Shown here: one piece after another, positions 26,163 through 34,416 of the stretch | Position numbering within the stretch: the first letter of the stretch is position 1 | How the letters are laid out: every line of letters begins with the position of its first letter | Origin: Gelidibacter salicanalis | GTDB lineage: Bacteria; Bacteroidota; Bacteroidia; Flavobacteriales; Flavobacteriaceae | Direction of reading: 5' to 3' | Length of the DNA stretch: 64,000 nt | NCBI RefSeq assembly: GCF_016469035.1 | Contig: NZ_JAEHJZ010000026.1 | Span: 54,079-118,078, forward strand | Program-made: the position numbers and the translations under genes | Notes under the pieces: model-generated | Databases searched by the model: none | What the model was told of the DNA's origin: nothing | What the model saw: only the letters and a program-made list of their open reading frames with translations

Positions 26163-26292
26163 CGGTTTTTTAAGTTCTTTATGAAGGATTGTTTACTCGT
26201 AAAGCTAACAAAGAATCCTCAGTCACCCTTAAAGACAATGCAGTAAATTTCATAGATTTTCACCCGCGTTTAACAACAAACAACTCAACTAA

Positions 26293-26307
26293 AGTTGCGT
26301 TGCAACT
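26293..26307 (+). promoter_or_regulatory. Dyad element upstream of the AhpD-like gene
   Basis: AGTTGC-GTT-GCAACT is a perfect 6-bp inverted repeat, 20 nt before the ATG. It could be a regulator site or a leader hairpin. Confidence 0.3.
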
Positions 26308-26327
26308 AATTATTAAAATTAAAAATT

Positions 26328-26891
26328 ATGACAAGTTTAAAAATTCACAATATCGAGACTGCACCAGAAGGCAGCAAAGCTTTCTTAGAACAATCACAAA
26401 AAGCAAATGGCATGATCCCAGGTCTGCACGGTGTATTGGCAGGATCTCCAGGTCTTCTTGAAGCGTACCAAACGATACATAAATTGTTTACGGATTCTTC
26501 TTTTGATAAAGACGAATTGACCGTGGTGTGGCAAACTATTAACGTAGAACATGCCTGTCATTACTGTGTTCCTGCGCATACTGGAATTGCCAAAATGATG
26601 AAAGTTGACGATGCCATTACAGAAGCGCTTCGCAACGAAACCCCTTTAGAAAACTCAAAGTTAGAAGCATTACGTACCATGACATTAAACCTTGTCCGTA
26701 ATCGCGGACACGTTAGCCCTGAAGAATTAGAGACTTTTTATGCCGCTGGGTACGAAGAAAGACAGGTATTGGATATCATTTTAGGAGTTTCTCAAAAAGT
26801 GATCAGTAATTACACCAATCGTATTGCCAACACACCTGTAGATGCGCCTTTTGAAAAATTTGTGTGGTCTAAAGAAAATCAAGTTTCCTAA
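26328..26891 (+). CDS. Carboxymuconolactone decarboxylase/AhpD-like protein
   Basis: The 187-residue helical protein has the redox motif EHACHYCVPAH (Glu74, Cys77, Cys80, His84), the E-CxxC-H arrangement of AhpD-type peroxidase partners. Such proteins reduce peroxides or accept electrons from thiols. Decarboxylase activity is not implied despite the family name. It follows a TetR regulator and is followed by a DsbA-like oxidoreductase, consistent with a thiol-stress set. Confidence 0.85.
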   Translation: MTSLKIHNIETAPEGSKAFLEQSQKANGMIPGLHGVLAGSPGLLEAYQTIHKLFTDSSFDKDELTVVWQTINVEHACHYCVPAHTGIAKMMKVDDAITEALRNETPLENSKLEALRTMTLNLVRNRGHVSPEELETFYAAGYEERQVLDIILGVSQKVISNYTNRIANTPVDAPFEKFVWSKENQVS

Positions 26892-26910
26892 GATTACAAA
26901 TCACAACAAC

Positions 26911-26939
26911 AAACCTTCCGTTTTAATTACGGAAGGTTT
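26911..26939 (+). terminator. Hairpin between AhpD-like and DsbA-like genes
   Basis: AAACCTTCCGT pairs perfectly with ACGGAAGGTTT over a TTTAATT loop. The following sequence (AATAGTAAAT) has no strong T run, so it may only attenuate transcription or mark mRNA processing. Confidence 0.45.
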
Positions 26940-26962
26940 AATAGTAAATAGACCAAAAAAAC

Positions 26963-27610
26963 ATGAAAGAAAAATTAAAAATAGATATCGTTTCTGATGT
27001 GGTATGTCCGTGGTGTACTATTGGATACAAACGTTTAGAAAAAGCAATTACAGATCTGGGCATTCAAGATCAGGTAGACATTGAATGGCAACCCTTTGAG
27101 TTAAATCCCGACATGCCTGCGGAAGGGCAAAATCTACACGAACATCTCGCCGAAAAATATGGGTCTACTTCAGAACAGCAAATAGCATCACACCAACACA
27201 TGGTTGCTGCAGGTGAAGACGTCGATTTTAAGTTCGATTATTTTGATGACATGCGCATTGTAAACACATTAGACGCTCATATATTATTGGATTACGCCAA
27301 GCAATTCGGAAAGCAAACCGAATTGAAAATGCTGTTGACTAGGGCCTTTTTTAGTGACCGAAAAGATGTATCGGACAGAATGGCTTTAAAACAAATTTTA
27401 TTGGATGCTGGCTTAAATGCTGATGAAGCTTTAACAAAGTTAGAGGATGAAAAGTCCCGTACTGAGGTAAAGAATGCTGAGGAATTTTGGCGTCAATTAG
27501 GCGTCACTTCGGTTCCCACGATTGTCTTTAATAGAAAAAGTGCAGTAACAGGTGCGCAACCTGTTGATGTATTTAAACAAGTTCTGTCTGAACTTATTAA
27601 AGAGTCATAA
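26963..27610 (+). CDS. DsbA-family oxidoreductase (FrnE-like)
   Basis: The 215-residue thioredoxin-fold protein with the active site VVCPWCTIG (Cys15/Cys18) and the cis-Pro loop GVTSVPTIVFN belongs to the cytosolic FrnE-like branch of the DsbA/2-hydroxychromene-2-carboxylate isomerase family. It has no signal peptide, so it acts inside the cell in disulfide or thiol-conjugate chemistry. It is in the TetR-AhpD-DsbA-HAD gene set. Confidence 0.88.
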   Translation: MKEKLKIDIVSDVVCPWCTIGYKRLEKAITDLGIQDQVDIEWQPFELNPDMPAEGQNLHEHLAEKYGSTSEQQIASHQHMVAAGEDVDFKFDYFDDMRIVNTLDAHILLDYAKQFGKQTELKMLLTRAFFSDRKDVSDRMALKQILLDAGLNADEALTKLEDEKSRTEVKNAEEFWRQLGVTSVPTIVFNRKSAVTGAQPVDVFKQVLSELIKES

Positions 27611-27633
27611 CAAGATCATAAAAAAGAATACAT

Positions 27634-28323
27634 ATGTTAGAAAAAACCCGACCTAAAGTTTTATTCTTTGATGTGAATGAAACGCTCTTGGATCTTACTG
27701 AAATGAAAGCTACGGTAAGCACTGCGTTACATGGAAGAGACGATTTACTGTCCTTATGGTTTACCACGATGTTACATTACTCGTTAGTGACCTCCGCTAG
27801 TGGACACTATGAGCATTTTGGACACATTGGCGCAGCTGCTTTACAGATGGTTGCGGCCAATAACGGCATTACCATTTCAGAAAAACACGCGCGGGAAACC
27901 ATTGGAAAATCGCTCAGCGCCTTACCAGCACATCCAGATGTCAAACCTGCTTTGGCCGCATTAAAAGATGCCGGCTACACTTTGGTATCTTTTACAAACT
28001 CCTCCAATCAAGGCGTAAAAAACCAGTTCGAATATGCGGGCCTCACCGATTTTTTTGATGAACGCTTGAGTGTGGAAGATGTTGGAAAATTTAAACCCTT
28101 TTCTGACACCTATGCCTGGGCAGCTCGTAAAATGAATGCAACACCCGAAGAATGTATGCTTATTGCAGCGCATGGTTGGGACGTTGCTGGCGCCTTATGG
28201 GCGGGTTGGCGAGCCGCATTTGTTAGCCGACCAGGACAACAACCATTTCTTTTGGCTCCCCAAACAGAATTGGCAGAGCCTGACTTAAAAAAAATAGCAG
28301 AACATCTAATAGCTTACAAATAA
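27634..28323 (+). CDS. Haloacid dehalogenase, type II-like HAD hydrolase
   Basis: The 229-residue HAD-superfamily protein has nucleophile motif I FFDVNETLLDL (Asp13), motif II SFTNSS, a Lys in GKFKPFSDTY and motif IV LIAAHGWDVAGAL. These match (S)-2-haloacid dehalogenase type II. The real substrate may be a different small acid or phosphate. The stop is 9 bp from the MITE-like repeat. Confidence 0.82.
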   Translation: MLEKTRPKVLFFDVNETLLDLTEMKATVSTALHGRDDLLSLWFTTMLHYSLVTSASGHYEHFGHIGAAALQMVAANNGITISEKHARETIGKSLSALPAHPDVKPALAALKDAGYTLVSFTNSSNQGVKNQFEYAGLTDFFDERLSVEDVGKFKPFSDTYAWAARKMNATPEECMLIAAHGWDVAGALWAGWRAAFVSRPGQQPFLLAPQTELAEPDLKKIAEHLIAYK

Positions 28324-28332
28324 ATCTATTAT

Positions 28333-28565
28333 TGTCCGATAAAGAATTAAGACCGCTGCGCTTATAGAATCAACCTGCCCTTGCCGTCAGGCGGGGAACA
28401 AAGATTTGATTATAATTGACTGATAAACAATCGATATTCTAAATTAAATTTGCCCAATCACTGTTAGTGAAATTGGTTTTAAAAAACAAGGTGTCATTTT
28501 TCAAGATCTCGAACCAGGTCTTGCTTTTATTGAGTTTGCAAACTTTTTACCTATTTTACCGGACA
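28333..28565. repeat. MITE-like element, copy 2 (233 bp)
   Basis: It starts TGTCCGATAAAG and ends TTTTACCGGACA, as copy 1 does. It is longer because a GC-rich short repeat interrupts it at 28374-28396. One forward frame reads ICPITVSEIGFKKQGVIF... to a stop just past the element. Copy 1 carries the same frame with a one-base deletion, so the element may derive from a coding fragment. Confidence 0.6.
28374..28396. repeat. GC-rich short palindromic repeat inside MITE-like copy 2
   Basis: CCTGCCCTTGCCG followed by TCAGGCGGGG is the reverse-oriented form of the CCCGCCTG...GGGCAGG family. Copy 1 of the surrounding element lacks it, so it arrived later. Confidence 0.6.
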
Positions 28566-28608
28566 CTGCTGAAATAAATTATTGAATATACCCATAAATA
28601 AAAATTAA

Positions 28609-29421
28609 ATGAAAATTACATTATCAGCTGTCATTTTAGGCTTATCACTACTATCATGCGGTAATAACCAGAAAACCATTCCACAAAAGGAAACTACGTC
28701 AAACTTTCAAAATAAAGCACACGAATTGGTTTATACTATGTCTCAAAAAGTGGGCAATTACAATAAACTCGCTGACAAAAAAGATGTTAGCTATACCTAC
28801 ACCTATCAAACACTTGATGGCAAAAAAGATGTAGTGACAGAAAAGTATATTTTTGACGGAGAGTTATCTTACGGCGCATACAACATACACGAAAGAACCT
28901 TTCCCCAACTTGAGGGCTTGATGGAACAAGGCTATGACGGTAATGAATTCTGGCTAAAACACAATGGAAAAATCTTGAATGATGACCAGCTTTTAAAAGG
29001 CGTTGTCTTCAATAGACCCACAAATTTCTATTGGTTTACCATGATGCAGAAACTTTTGGACGATGGTTTAAAATATGAACATTTGGGAGAAAAAACGATA
29101 AATGACCAAGCCTATGACATCGTTAAAGTCACTTTTGATATTGCGAATAAAGAAGCCACGGACATCTATCATTTGTATATTAATAAAAAGACCAATTTGG
29201 TAGATCAATTCCTTTTTACAGTGGCAGACTATGATGTTATTGAAACGCCATATCTAATGATACTTGAATACGAAACGATTGATGGCCTCATTTTACCAAC
29301 ACGACGTAAGTATAAAAAATCCACTTGGGATGCTAATATCTCTGAGGAGCCTTGGATAGTGGTTACATGGTCTGACATTAAGTTCGATAATAATTTAACT
29401 AAAGAAGAGTTTCAAAAATAA
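28609..29421 (+). CDS. Envelope lipoprotein, LolA-like/DUF6503-like
   Basis: The 270-residue protein has a lipoprotein signal (lipobox LLSC) and a beta-rich body with TYTYQTLDGKKDVVTEKYIFDG and ILEYETIDGLILPTRRKYKK. The pattern resembles the LolA/LppX-type half-barrel proteins of Bacteroidota (DUF6503-like). I am not sure of the family, and no enzymatic motif is visible. It stands alone after the MITE-like repeat. Confidence 0.6.
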   Translation: MKITLSAVILGLSLLSCGNNQKTIPQKETTSNFQNKAHELVYTMSQKVGNYNKLADKKDVSYTYTYQTLDGKKDVVTEKYIFDGELSYGAYNIHERTFPQLEGLMEQGYDGNEFWLKHNGKILNDDQLLKGVVFNRPTNFYWFTMMQKLLDDGLKYEHLGEKTINDQAYDIVKVTFDIANKEATDIYHLYINKKTNLVDQFLFTVADYDVIETPYLMILEYETIDGLILPTRRKYKKSTWDANISEEPWIVVTWSDIKFDNNLTKEEFQK

Positions 29422-29567
29422 CGCCGTTTCCCCCGTAATACGGCATTGGGTCCATAAATGGAGGAAACCGATCCATGGTTTAGAATTATCTTTTGTATCT
29501 TACTAGATCATCGTTTTGGCAATTGATAAGACCAATTCTGTAGAAGAACATTTCAAAAACACTAATT

Positions 29568-30077
29568 ATGAGCAGAGGATTTGTAAAGGAAGAAGATCAG
29601 GAAGAGGTACCAATGGTACCCCCAAGAGCAGATTTGCCTGAAGGCGCCATTAACTATGTGACCCAAGTAGGTATGGACGAACTGTTAGATGAAAGAGAGC
29701 GTTTAACGACAGAGCGCGATCAATTAGAGGCTATCAATGAAAAGGAAAAACGGATTACCACCAACTATATCAATGCAAAATTGCAACTCTTAAACAATCG
29801 CATTCTAACCGCTAAAATCGTGGATCTTTCTACCCAGCCCCAAGACGAAGTGCGTTTTGGCGCACAGGTCACTTTAAAGATTGGCAGTGATAAAAAACTG
29901 CAAAAATATCAGATTGTTGGGGTGGATGAAGCTGACATTTCAAAGGGAAAAATTTCATTTCTATCACCAATTGCGAGATTATTGACCGACAAGCAGGTGG
30001 GAGAGATTGCCGTTCTTAAATTGGCAAAAGAAGATCGCAGCTTTGAAATCATCAAGATTGAATATCCTTATATTTAA
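29568..30077 (+). CDS. GreA/GreB-family transcription elongation factor
   Basis: The 169-residue factor has an N-terminal coiled coil (about 45-95: ERERLTTERDQLEAINEKEKR) and a C-terminal FKBP-like domain (about 100-169: FGAQVTLKIG...YQIVGVDEADISKGKISFLSPIARLL). It should rescue backtracked RNA polymerase by stimulating transcript cleavage. It is a GreB-like variant with an acidic N-terminal extension, probably in addition to a canonical GreA elsewhere. It is single, facing guaB. Confidence 0.85.
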   Translation: MSRGFVKEEDQEEVPMVPPRADLPEGAINYVTQVGMDELLDERERLTTERDQLEAINEKEKRITTNYINAKLQLLNNRILTAKIVDLSTQPQDEVRFGAQVTLKIGSDKKLQKYQIVGVDEADISKGKISFLSPIARLLTDKQVGEIAVLKLAKEDRSFEIIKIEYPYI

Positions 30078-30136
30078 TTGGAACTATACACGTAGACTTT
30101 ACCACACTATTAAAGAAATTTCGAAACATTCCATAA

Positions 30137-30165
30137 AAAACACGACCAATTCCGGTCGTGTTTTG
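30137..30165. terminator. Bidirectional terminator between greA-like gene and guaB
   Basis: AAAACACGACC pairs with GGTCGTGTTTT (11 bp) around AATTCC. A-rich and T-rich flanks let it stop both converging genes. Confidence 0.85.
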
Positions 30166-30203
30166 TATATACTAAGCTCGACCTAAATGCCGAACGCGTA
30201 ATT

Positions 30204-31676
30204 TTATCGTGAGTAATTTGGCGATTCTTCAGTAATGGTCACATCATGTGGGTGACTTTCATTGATTCCCGAAGAGGTGATTTTTACAAATCGTCCCGTT
30301 TCCTTTAAGGTTTCAACATCCTTGGCACCACAATAGCCCATACCTGCACGCAATCCTCCAATAAATTGGTGGATACTTTCTATGACTTCACCTTTATAAG
30401 GTACGCGACCTACAATGCCTTCTGGCACCAATTTTTTGATATCATCTTCGACATCCTGAAAATAACGGTCCTTACTGCCTTGTTTCATGGCATCTATAGA
30501 CCCCATGCCTCTGTAAGCCTTAAACTTACGACCTTCATAAATAATAGTTTCACCTGGAGATTCTTTTGTTCCTGCCAGTAAAGACCCTAACATCACAGTA
30601 TCCGCCCCAGCTGCAATAGCTTTTGGAATATCACCTGTATAACGAATTCCACCATCAGCAATTACCGGAACTCCAGAACCTTTTATAGCTGCTGCAACTT
30701 CCAAAACTGCAGAAAACTGCGGAAAACCAACGCCTGCTACTACGCGAGTTGTACAAATGGAACCTGGACCAATGCCCACTTTTATGCCATCTGCGCCAGC
30801 TTCAACCAAATATTTGGCAGCTTCGCCTGTAGCAATATTACCTACGATAACTTCGAGATCAGGGAATTGTTTTTTGATGGTTTTAAGTATGGTCACTACA
30901 CCTTTAGTATGCCCATGTGCCGTATCAATAATTACCGCATCCACACCAGAATTTACAAGTGCTTCTGCCCTATCTACCGCATCTGCAGTGACACCAATTG
31001 CGGCAGCAACGCGCAAACGCCCAAAAGAGTCTTTGTTAGAAATTGGCTTGGTTGTTAGTTTAGTGATATCTCTAAAGGTGATTAAACCAGCAAGCTTATA
31101 ATCTGCGTCAACTATAAGCAATTTTTCAATTTTATTCTTTTGTAGAATCCCTTCTGCATCTTGTAAAGAGGTACCGATAGGTGCTGTTACCAATTTATCT
31201 TTGGTCATTACGTCCACAATCGCACGTGAGCCATCTTTTTCAAAGCGTAAATCGCGGTTGGTCACAATACCTTTTAAAACACCGTAATCATCAATAATAG
31301 GAATCCCCCCAATGCTGTGTTCTGCCATATTTTGGGTCGCATCTAAAACCGTTGCAGTCAGAGGCAAGGTCACCGGATCGGTAATCATTCCGCTTTCTGC
31401 ACGCTTCACTTTACGCACCTCATTGGCTTGTTGTGCAATGCTCATATTTTTGTGCAACACCCCAATACCTCCTTCTCTTGCCATGGCAATAGCCATTGCA
31501 CTTTCAGTAACCGTATCCATAGCGGCGGATACAATAGGAATATTGATCTTGATATTACGTGTAAACTGGGTTTGAATATTGACCTCTCGAGGAAGGACTT
31601 CGGAATAGGCGGGAATTAGTAGGACGTCATCATAGGTTAATCCCTCACCTACTATTTTGCTTTCGTGTGCTGTCAT
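30204..31676 (-). CDS. guaB: IMP dehydrogenase
   Basis: The 490-residue protein has the IMPDH barrel with the catalytic Cys308 in GPGSICTTRVVAG, the flap YRGMGSIDAM and two CBS domains inserted at about 95-205 (TDPVTLP...GGIPIID, KLLIVDADYKLAGL). It oxidises IMP to XMP using NAD+, the committed step of GMP synthesis. Length is standard. A TATATTTG -7 element (31700-31707) lies 23 nt upstream of the start. It is single-gene here. Confidence 0.96.
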   Translation of the reverse strand: MTAHESKIVGEGLTYDDVLLIPAYSEVLPREVNIQTQFTRNIKINIPIVSAAMDTVTESAMAIAMAREGGIGVLHKNMSIAQQANEVRKVKRAESGMITDPVTLPLTATVLDATQNMAEHSIGGIPIIDDYGVLKGIVTNRDLRFEKDGSRAIVDVMTKDKLVTAPIGTSLQDAEGILQKNKIEKLLIVDADYKLAGLITFRDITKLTTKPISNKDSFGRLRVAAAIGVTADAVDRAEALVNSGVDAVIIDTAHGHTKGVVTILKTIKKQFPDLEVIVGNIATGEAAKYLVEAGADGIKVGIGPGSICTTRVVAGVGFPQFSAVLEVAAAIKGSGVPVIADGGIRYTGDIPKAIAAGADTVMLGSLLAGTKESPGETIIYEGRKFKAYRGMGSIDAMKQGSKDRYFQDVEDDIKKLVPEGIVGRVPYKGEVIESIHQFIGGLRAGMGYCGAKDVETLKETGRFVKITSSGINESHPHDVTITEESPNYSR

Positions 31677-31699
31677 TGCAATTACGGTTTAATTGCGTG

Positions 31700-31707
31700 C
31701 AAATATA
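31700..31707 (-). promoter_or_regulatory. guaB -7 element TATATTTG
   Basis: An exact TAnnTTTG match on the reverse strand, 23 nt before the guaB ATG. No clear TTG -33 element is seen. Confidence 0.45.
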
Positions 31708-31931
31708 CAATATTTATAGCGAAAATAGTTTTATGTTTCTCTTAAAATAATTATTTTCTTGAATTGTAATTGCACTTATATTTTATAAAATTTAAACTTT
31801 TGATACTTGCTTCCCAAGGCCCAATAAAATAGCCCAATGTAAATACGGTGTGACTCGTTGGATTTTTTTGAGGAAGTCTTGTAAGTCTAATCAAGAATGC
31901 AATTTAAACAGTGAAAGCTAAAAAATAAAAA

Positions 31932-32438
31932 TTATCCTTTCCCTGTTTGATTTTTAGACTGAAGTAATTGAACTAAAATAATCATTACTGAACATGTAAA
32001 CGTCAAGGTCATCAAAATCCCAGAAAGCATGACAATATACTTCATCCATAAAAGCCCAGACCACAATAAATAAAGTCCGCCAAAGGTCAAGATGACCGAT
32101 AGAAAGGGCTCAATAATTAAAAACATTTTTAGCTTTTTGTGTAATTGGGTGGTACTTAAGATCAACCCTACTAAAAAGAAAATAATGGACATGGACAGGA
32201 TGTGATTATGCACCAGAGTCAGCATCTCCTGCTCACTTTTTTTAAATTTCATCACCGTAGCGGCTTCATTGCTTTCATTTCCTAAATATTGCTCCTCAAT
32301 ACCATTGGGTTGGGTTGCCGATGTATTGCCTACAAAAAGTAAGCCCGTATAAAATCCGATGCTCAAAACGACTATAAACGCTGCAATTAAGAGCTTAAAT
32401 TCTTTGGGAAACGTATGTATCAAGCCATTTAGATGCAT
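31932..32438 (-). CDS. Four-span membrane protein, partner of the FMN-binding protein
   Basis: The 168-residue integral membrane protein has four hydrophobic helices (near 20-38, 75-92, 103-125 and 130-155) and a polar loop between the first two. It contains a His in LTLVHNHILSMS and otherwise no motif I recognise. It starts 1 bp after the stop of an FMN-binding-domain gene, so the two are almost certainly cotranscribed, and it could anchor or pass electrons to the flavoprotein. Confidence 0.65.
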   Translation of the reverse strand: MHLNGLIHTFPKEFKLLIAAFIVVLSIGFYTGLLFVGNTSATQPNGIEEQYLGNESNEAATVMKFKKSEQEMLTLVHNHILSMSIIFFLVGLILSTTQLHKKLKMFLIIEPFLSVILTFGGLYLLWSGLLWMKYIVMLSGILMTLTFTCSVMIILVQLLQSKNQTGKG

Positions 32439-32439
32439 A

Positions 32440-32967
32440 CTAAATGATGTTTTTAGAATGAAGGATTTTTAGCGATTTTAAGAGATCATTCATAGCAGCA
32501 GTCATTGATCTTACTGATATTGTTGCTCCAGAAATGGCCATAATATTATCGCCATAACGCAGCTCATCGTTTTGGGTTTTACCAGTAAACTGTCTTAGCC
32601 AACGTTTGCTTCCAATCTCACCACCGTAATCTTCGCGGTAAATCAGCACTTTTGTACTCAACACAATTAATTCAGGATTTAACAACACCAAATAATCAAA
32701 TTCATCTGTTTTGCTTGCCGCTTTAGCCACATATGCATAGCCTAATAAGGTATTGTTGGAATGAATTTTAAAAAAATTATCCGATCCAAAGGGCGACGGT
32801 AAATCTTTCGCAACTTCCGTGGGAATTTTAAATGCTTCGAATTTATAAGTACTCGCCTGAAAAGTTTCGGTTATTTCTTTATCAACTTTCTTCTGTATGT
32901 TTTTAGGCAATCCAACATCTTGAAACGCCGTAAGAATAAAAAGAATGATTGTAAATTTTAAATTCAT
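32440..32967 (-). CDS. FMN-binding domain protein, predicted covalent flavoprotein
   Basis: The 175-residue protein has a signal peptide or N-terminal anchor (MNLKFTIILFILTAF) and an FMN_bind domain like NqrC/RnfG. The flavinylation motif DNIMAISGATIS fits the D-x-x-(S/T)-G-A-T pattern, with Thr149 as the expected FMN attachment site for ApbE. No ApbE or NQR/RNF subunits are in the window. With the four-span partner it may form a small envelope electron-transfer unit. It has a full-consensus promoter placed only 4 nt before the ATG. Confidence 0.82.
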   Translation of the reverse strand: MNLKFTIILFILTAFQDVGLPKNIQKKVDKEITETFQASTYKFEAFKIPTEVAKDLPSPFGSDNFFKIHSNNTLLGYAYVAKAASKTDEFDYLVLLNPELIVLSTKVLIYREDYGGEIGSKRWLRQFTGKTQNDELRYGDNIMAISGATISVRSMTAAMNDLLKSLKILHSKNII

Positions 32968-32971
32968 GTCG

Positions 32972-33001
32972 CAAAGATATTTAATTGTTTCTCTTGACCA
33001 A
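32972..33001 (-). promoter_or_regulatory. Full-consensus promoter of the FMN-binding gene
   Basis: On the reverse strand, TTG (32999-33001), a 19-bp spacer and TATCTTTG (32972-32979) match the Bacteroidota consensus exactly. The -7 element ends 4 nt before the start codon, so transcription should begin at or next to the ATG. Confidence 0.7.
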
Positions 33002-33011
33002 TTAATATGCC

Positions 33012-33043
33012 AAAAGCTAGAGCGTTTTTTTTTTGCTCTAGCT
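33012..33043 (-). terminator. Terminator after the porin gene
   Basis: AGCTAGAGC and GCTCTAGCT form a perfect 9-bp stem with a long homopolymer loop, followed on the reverse strand by TTTT. It separates the porin from the FMN-binding gene. Confidence 0.75.
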
Positions 33044-33072
33044 AGTGACTGATAATTACTTATCGGCTATTA

Positions 33073-34248
33073 TTAGAACCATACACCAATACCAAGGTTT
33101 AGTTGGTTAGCCAAACTGGCTGATGTGGCATCATCCTTAAATTGATAATCTGCCTTTAATACAGCGCCCGGTGCTAATTTATAAGATAAACCTACGGTCC
33201 AATCGCTTCTATTAAACACGTCATTTACTAATAAATCGCCGCTAACTGAGGTATTGGTATCGTATGCTTCATAACGCGCAAATGCGTACAATTGTTGCTC
33301 TTTGGTAAGTGGCAGTAAATTATAAGCAGCCTCTACATACCAACCTTGCATTGTGCTTCCCAAACCTTGGGTTGGACTGGCTACTAGATCATAATGTAAT
33401 TCATTATAAGCTTCGGTATCTGTTAAAGATGAATGCACAAATTGACCACGAGCGGCAAAACGTTTGAATGTGTATCGCGCGTCAAGACCTATCATAGAGA
33501 TGCCAACACTTGAGCCATCCAATTCTTCCACATCATCTTCAGCTTGAGAACGTCCTACATAACCTGACAACCCCAAACGCAAGCCTGGTAGTCCGTAATA
33601 ATCTAATTTTGCTGAGAAGTTAGGCGTATCAACATTCGATTCAATTCCTTTTTGACGTCCATTTCTCAGGCCGTCTTTGCCACCTAAAAATTTAGAACCA
33701 TTAACAGAGGTAAATCCGTTAAAGATATATGCTTGATAACGCAACGACGCATCGTCCACTTTACCGGCCACACCCACACCTATCTCTCTCCAAGTTGTTG
33801 GTACAATACTTTTGTCCATACTTGGTCGCTCTACACCATTAAAGGTAGTAGGCTCGTGATATTCATTAATGATGCCCATTGGAACAAGCATTAATCCTCC
33901 TCTAAGATTTACATTATCGTTTAAACTGTATTGTAAAAATGCTTGTTCAACATACACTTCACTAACGTGCTCAAATTCTACTTCTGTAACAAATTGCACT
34001 TTATCGTTAAATTTGTATCCGAATAATAATACCAACCGTCGAACATCAAGTTCTCCGTTACCACCTTCTGGTTGATTATAAATGATCTCCCCATAACCGC
34101 CTACCGTGACCCCTGAACTAATATTGCCAGAAAGAATGCGCTGGGCTGAATTTTGATCTGGTTGATTGTTGTTTAAGGAATCTGGAACTGTTTGTGAAAA
34201 TGTAATTGCTGAAATTGACAGCGCTATGACCATTGTGATATGTTTCAT
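33073..34248 (-). CDS. Outer-membrane porin-like beta-barrel protein
   Basis: The 391-residue protein has a signal peptide (about 1-19) and an alternating amphipathic strand pattern ending with a C-terminal Phe (GIGVWF), typical of a barrel inserted by BAM. GGYGEIIYN and FVTEVEFEHVSEVYVEQAFLQY resemble phosphate-selective or general porins of Bacteroidota. Substrate unknown. It has its own strong promoter and terminator, so linkage with the downstream FMN-binding pair is only positional. Confidence 0.75.
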   Translation of the reverse strand: MKHITMVIALSISAITFSQTVPDSLNNNQPDQNSAQRILSGNISSGVTVGGYGEIIYNQPEGGNGELDVRRLVLLFGYKFNDKVQFVTEVEFEHVSEVYVEQAFLQYSLNDNVNLRGGLMLVPMGIINEYHEPTTFNGVERPSMDKSIVPTTWREIGVGVAGKVDDASLRYQAYIFNGFTSVNGSKFLGGKDGLRNGRQKGIESNVDTPNFSAKLDYYGLPGLRLGLSGYVGRSQAEDDVEELDGSSVGISMIGLDARYTFKRFAARGQFVHSSLTDTEAYNELHYDLVASPTQGLGSTMQGWYVEAAYNLLPLTKEQQLYAFARYEAYDTNTSVSGDLLVNDVFNRSDWTVGLSYKLAPGAVLKADYQFKDDATSASLANQLNLGIGVWF

Positions 34249-34303
34249 TTTGAGAGTTTAAGTATGTTTTTATTTAGAATGAATATTGATTAATAAGATT
34301 CGA

Positions 34304-34334
34304 CAAAAATAAAACACGAATTGATATTCACAAA
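34304..34334 (-). promoter_or_regulatory. Full-consensus promoter of the porin gene
   Basis: On the reverse strand, TTTG (34331-34334), a 19-bp spacer and TATTTTTG (34304-34311) match the Bacteroidota housekeeping promoter exactly. The leader is about 50 nt, and the perfect match suggests strong expression. Confidence 0.75.
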
Positions 34335-34416
34335 ACTTATTTAGATTAATTTAAAATAATATTTTAAAACAGTTATAAACAGCTGTTTACACAGCAATAA
34401 ACCTCTGTAATTTGGA

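Noticed and set aside
26189-26461. 90-codon frame upstream of and overlapping the AhpD-like gene
   Set aside because: Out of frame with the clear AhpD-like gene, and it lacks homology.
28333-28565. Intact coding gene ICPITVSEIGF... in the MITE-like copy
   Set aside because: It has no good start codon, and the sister copy has a frame-breaking deletion. Differences between the copies are not concentrated at silent positions.
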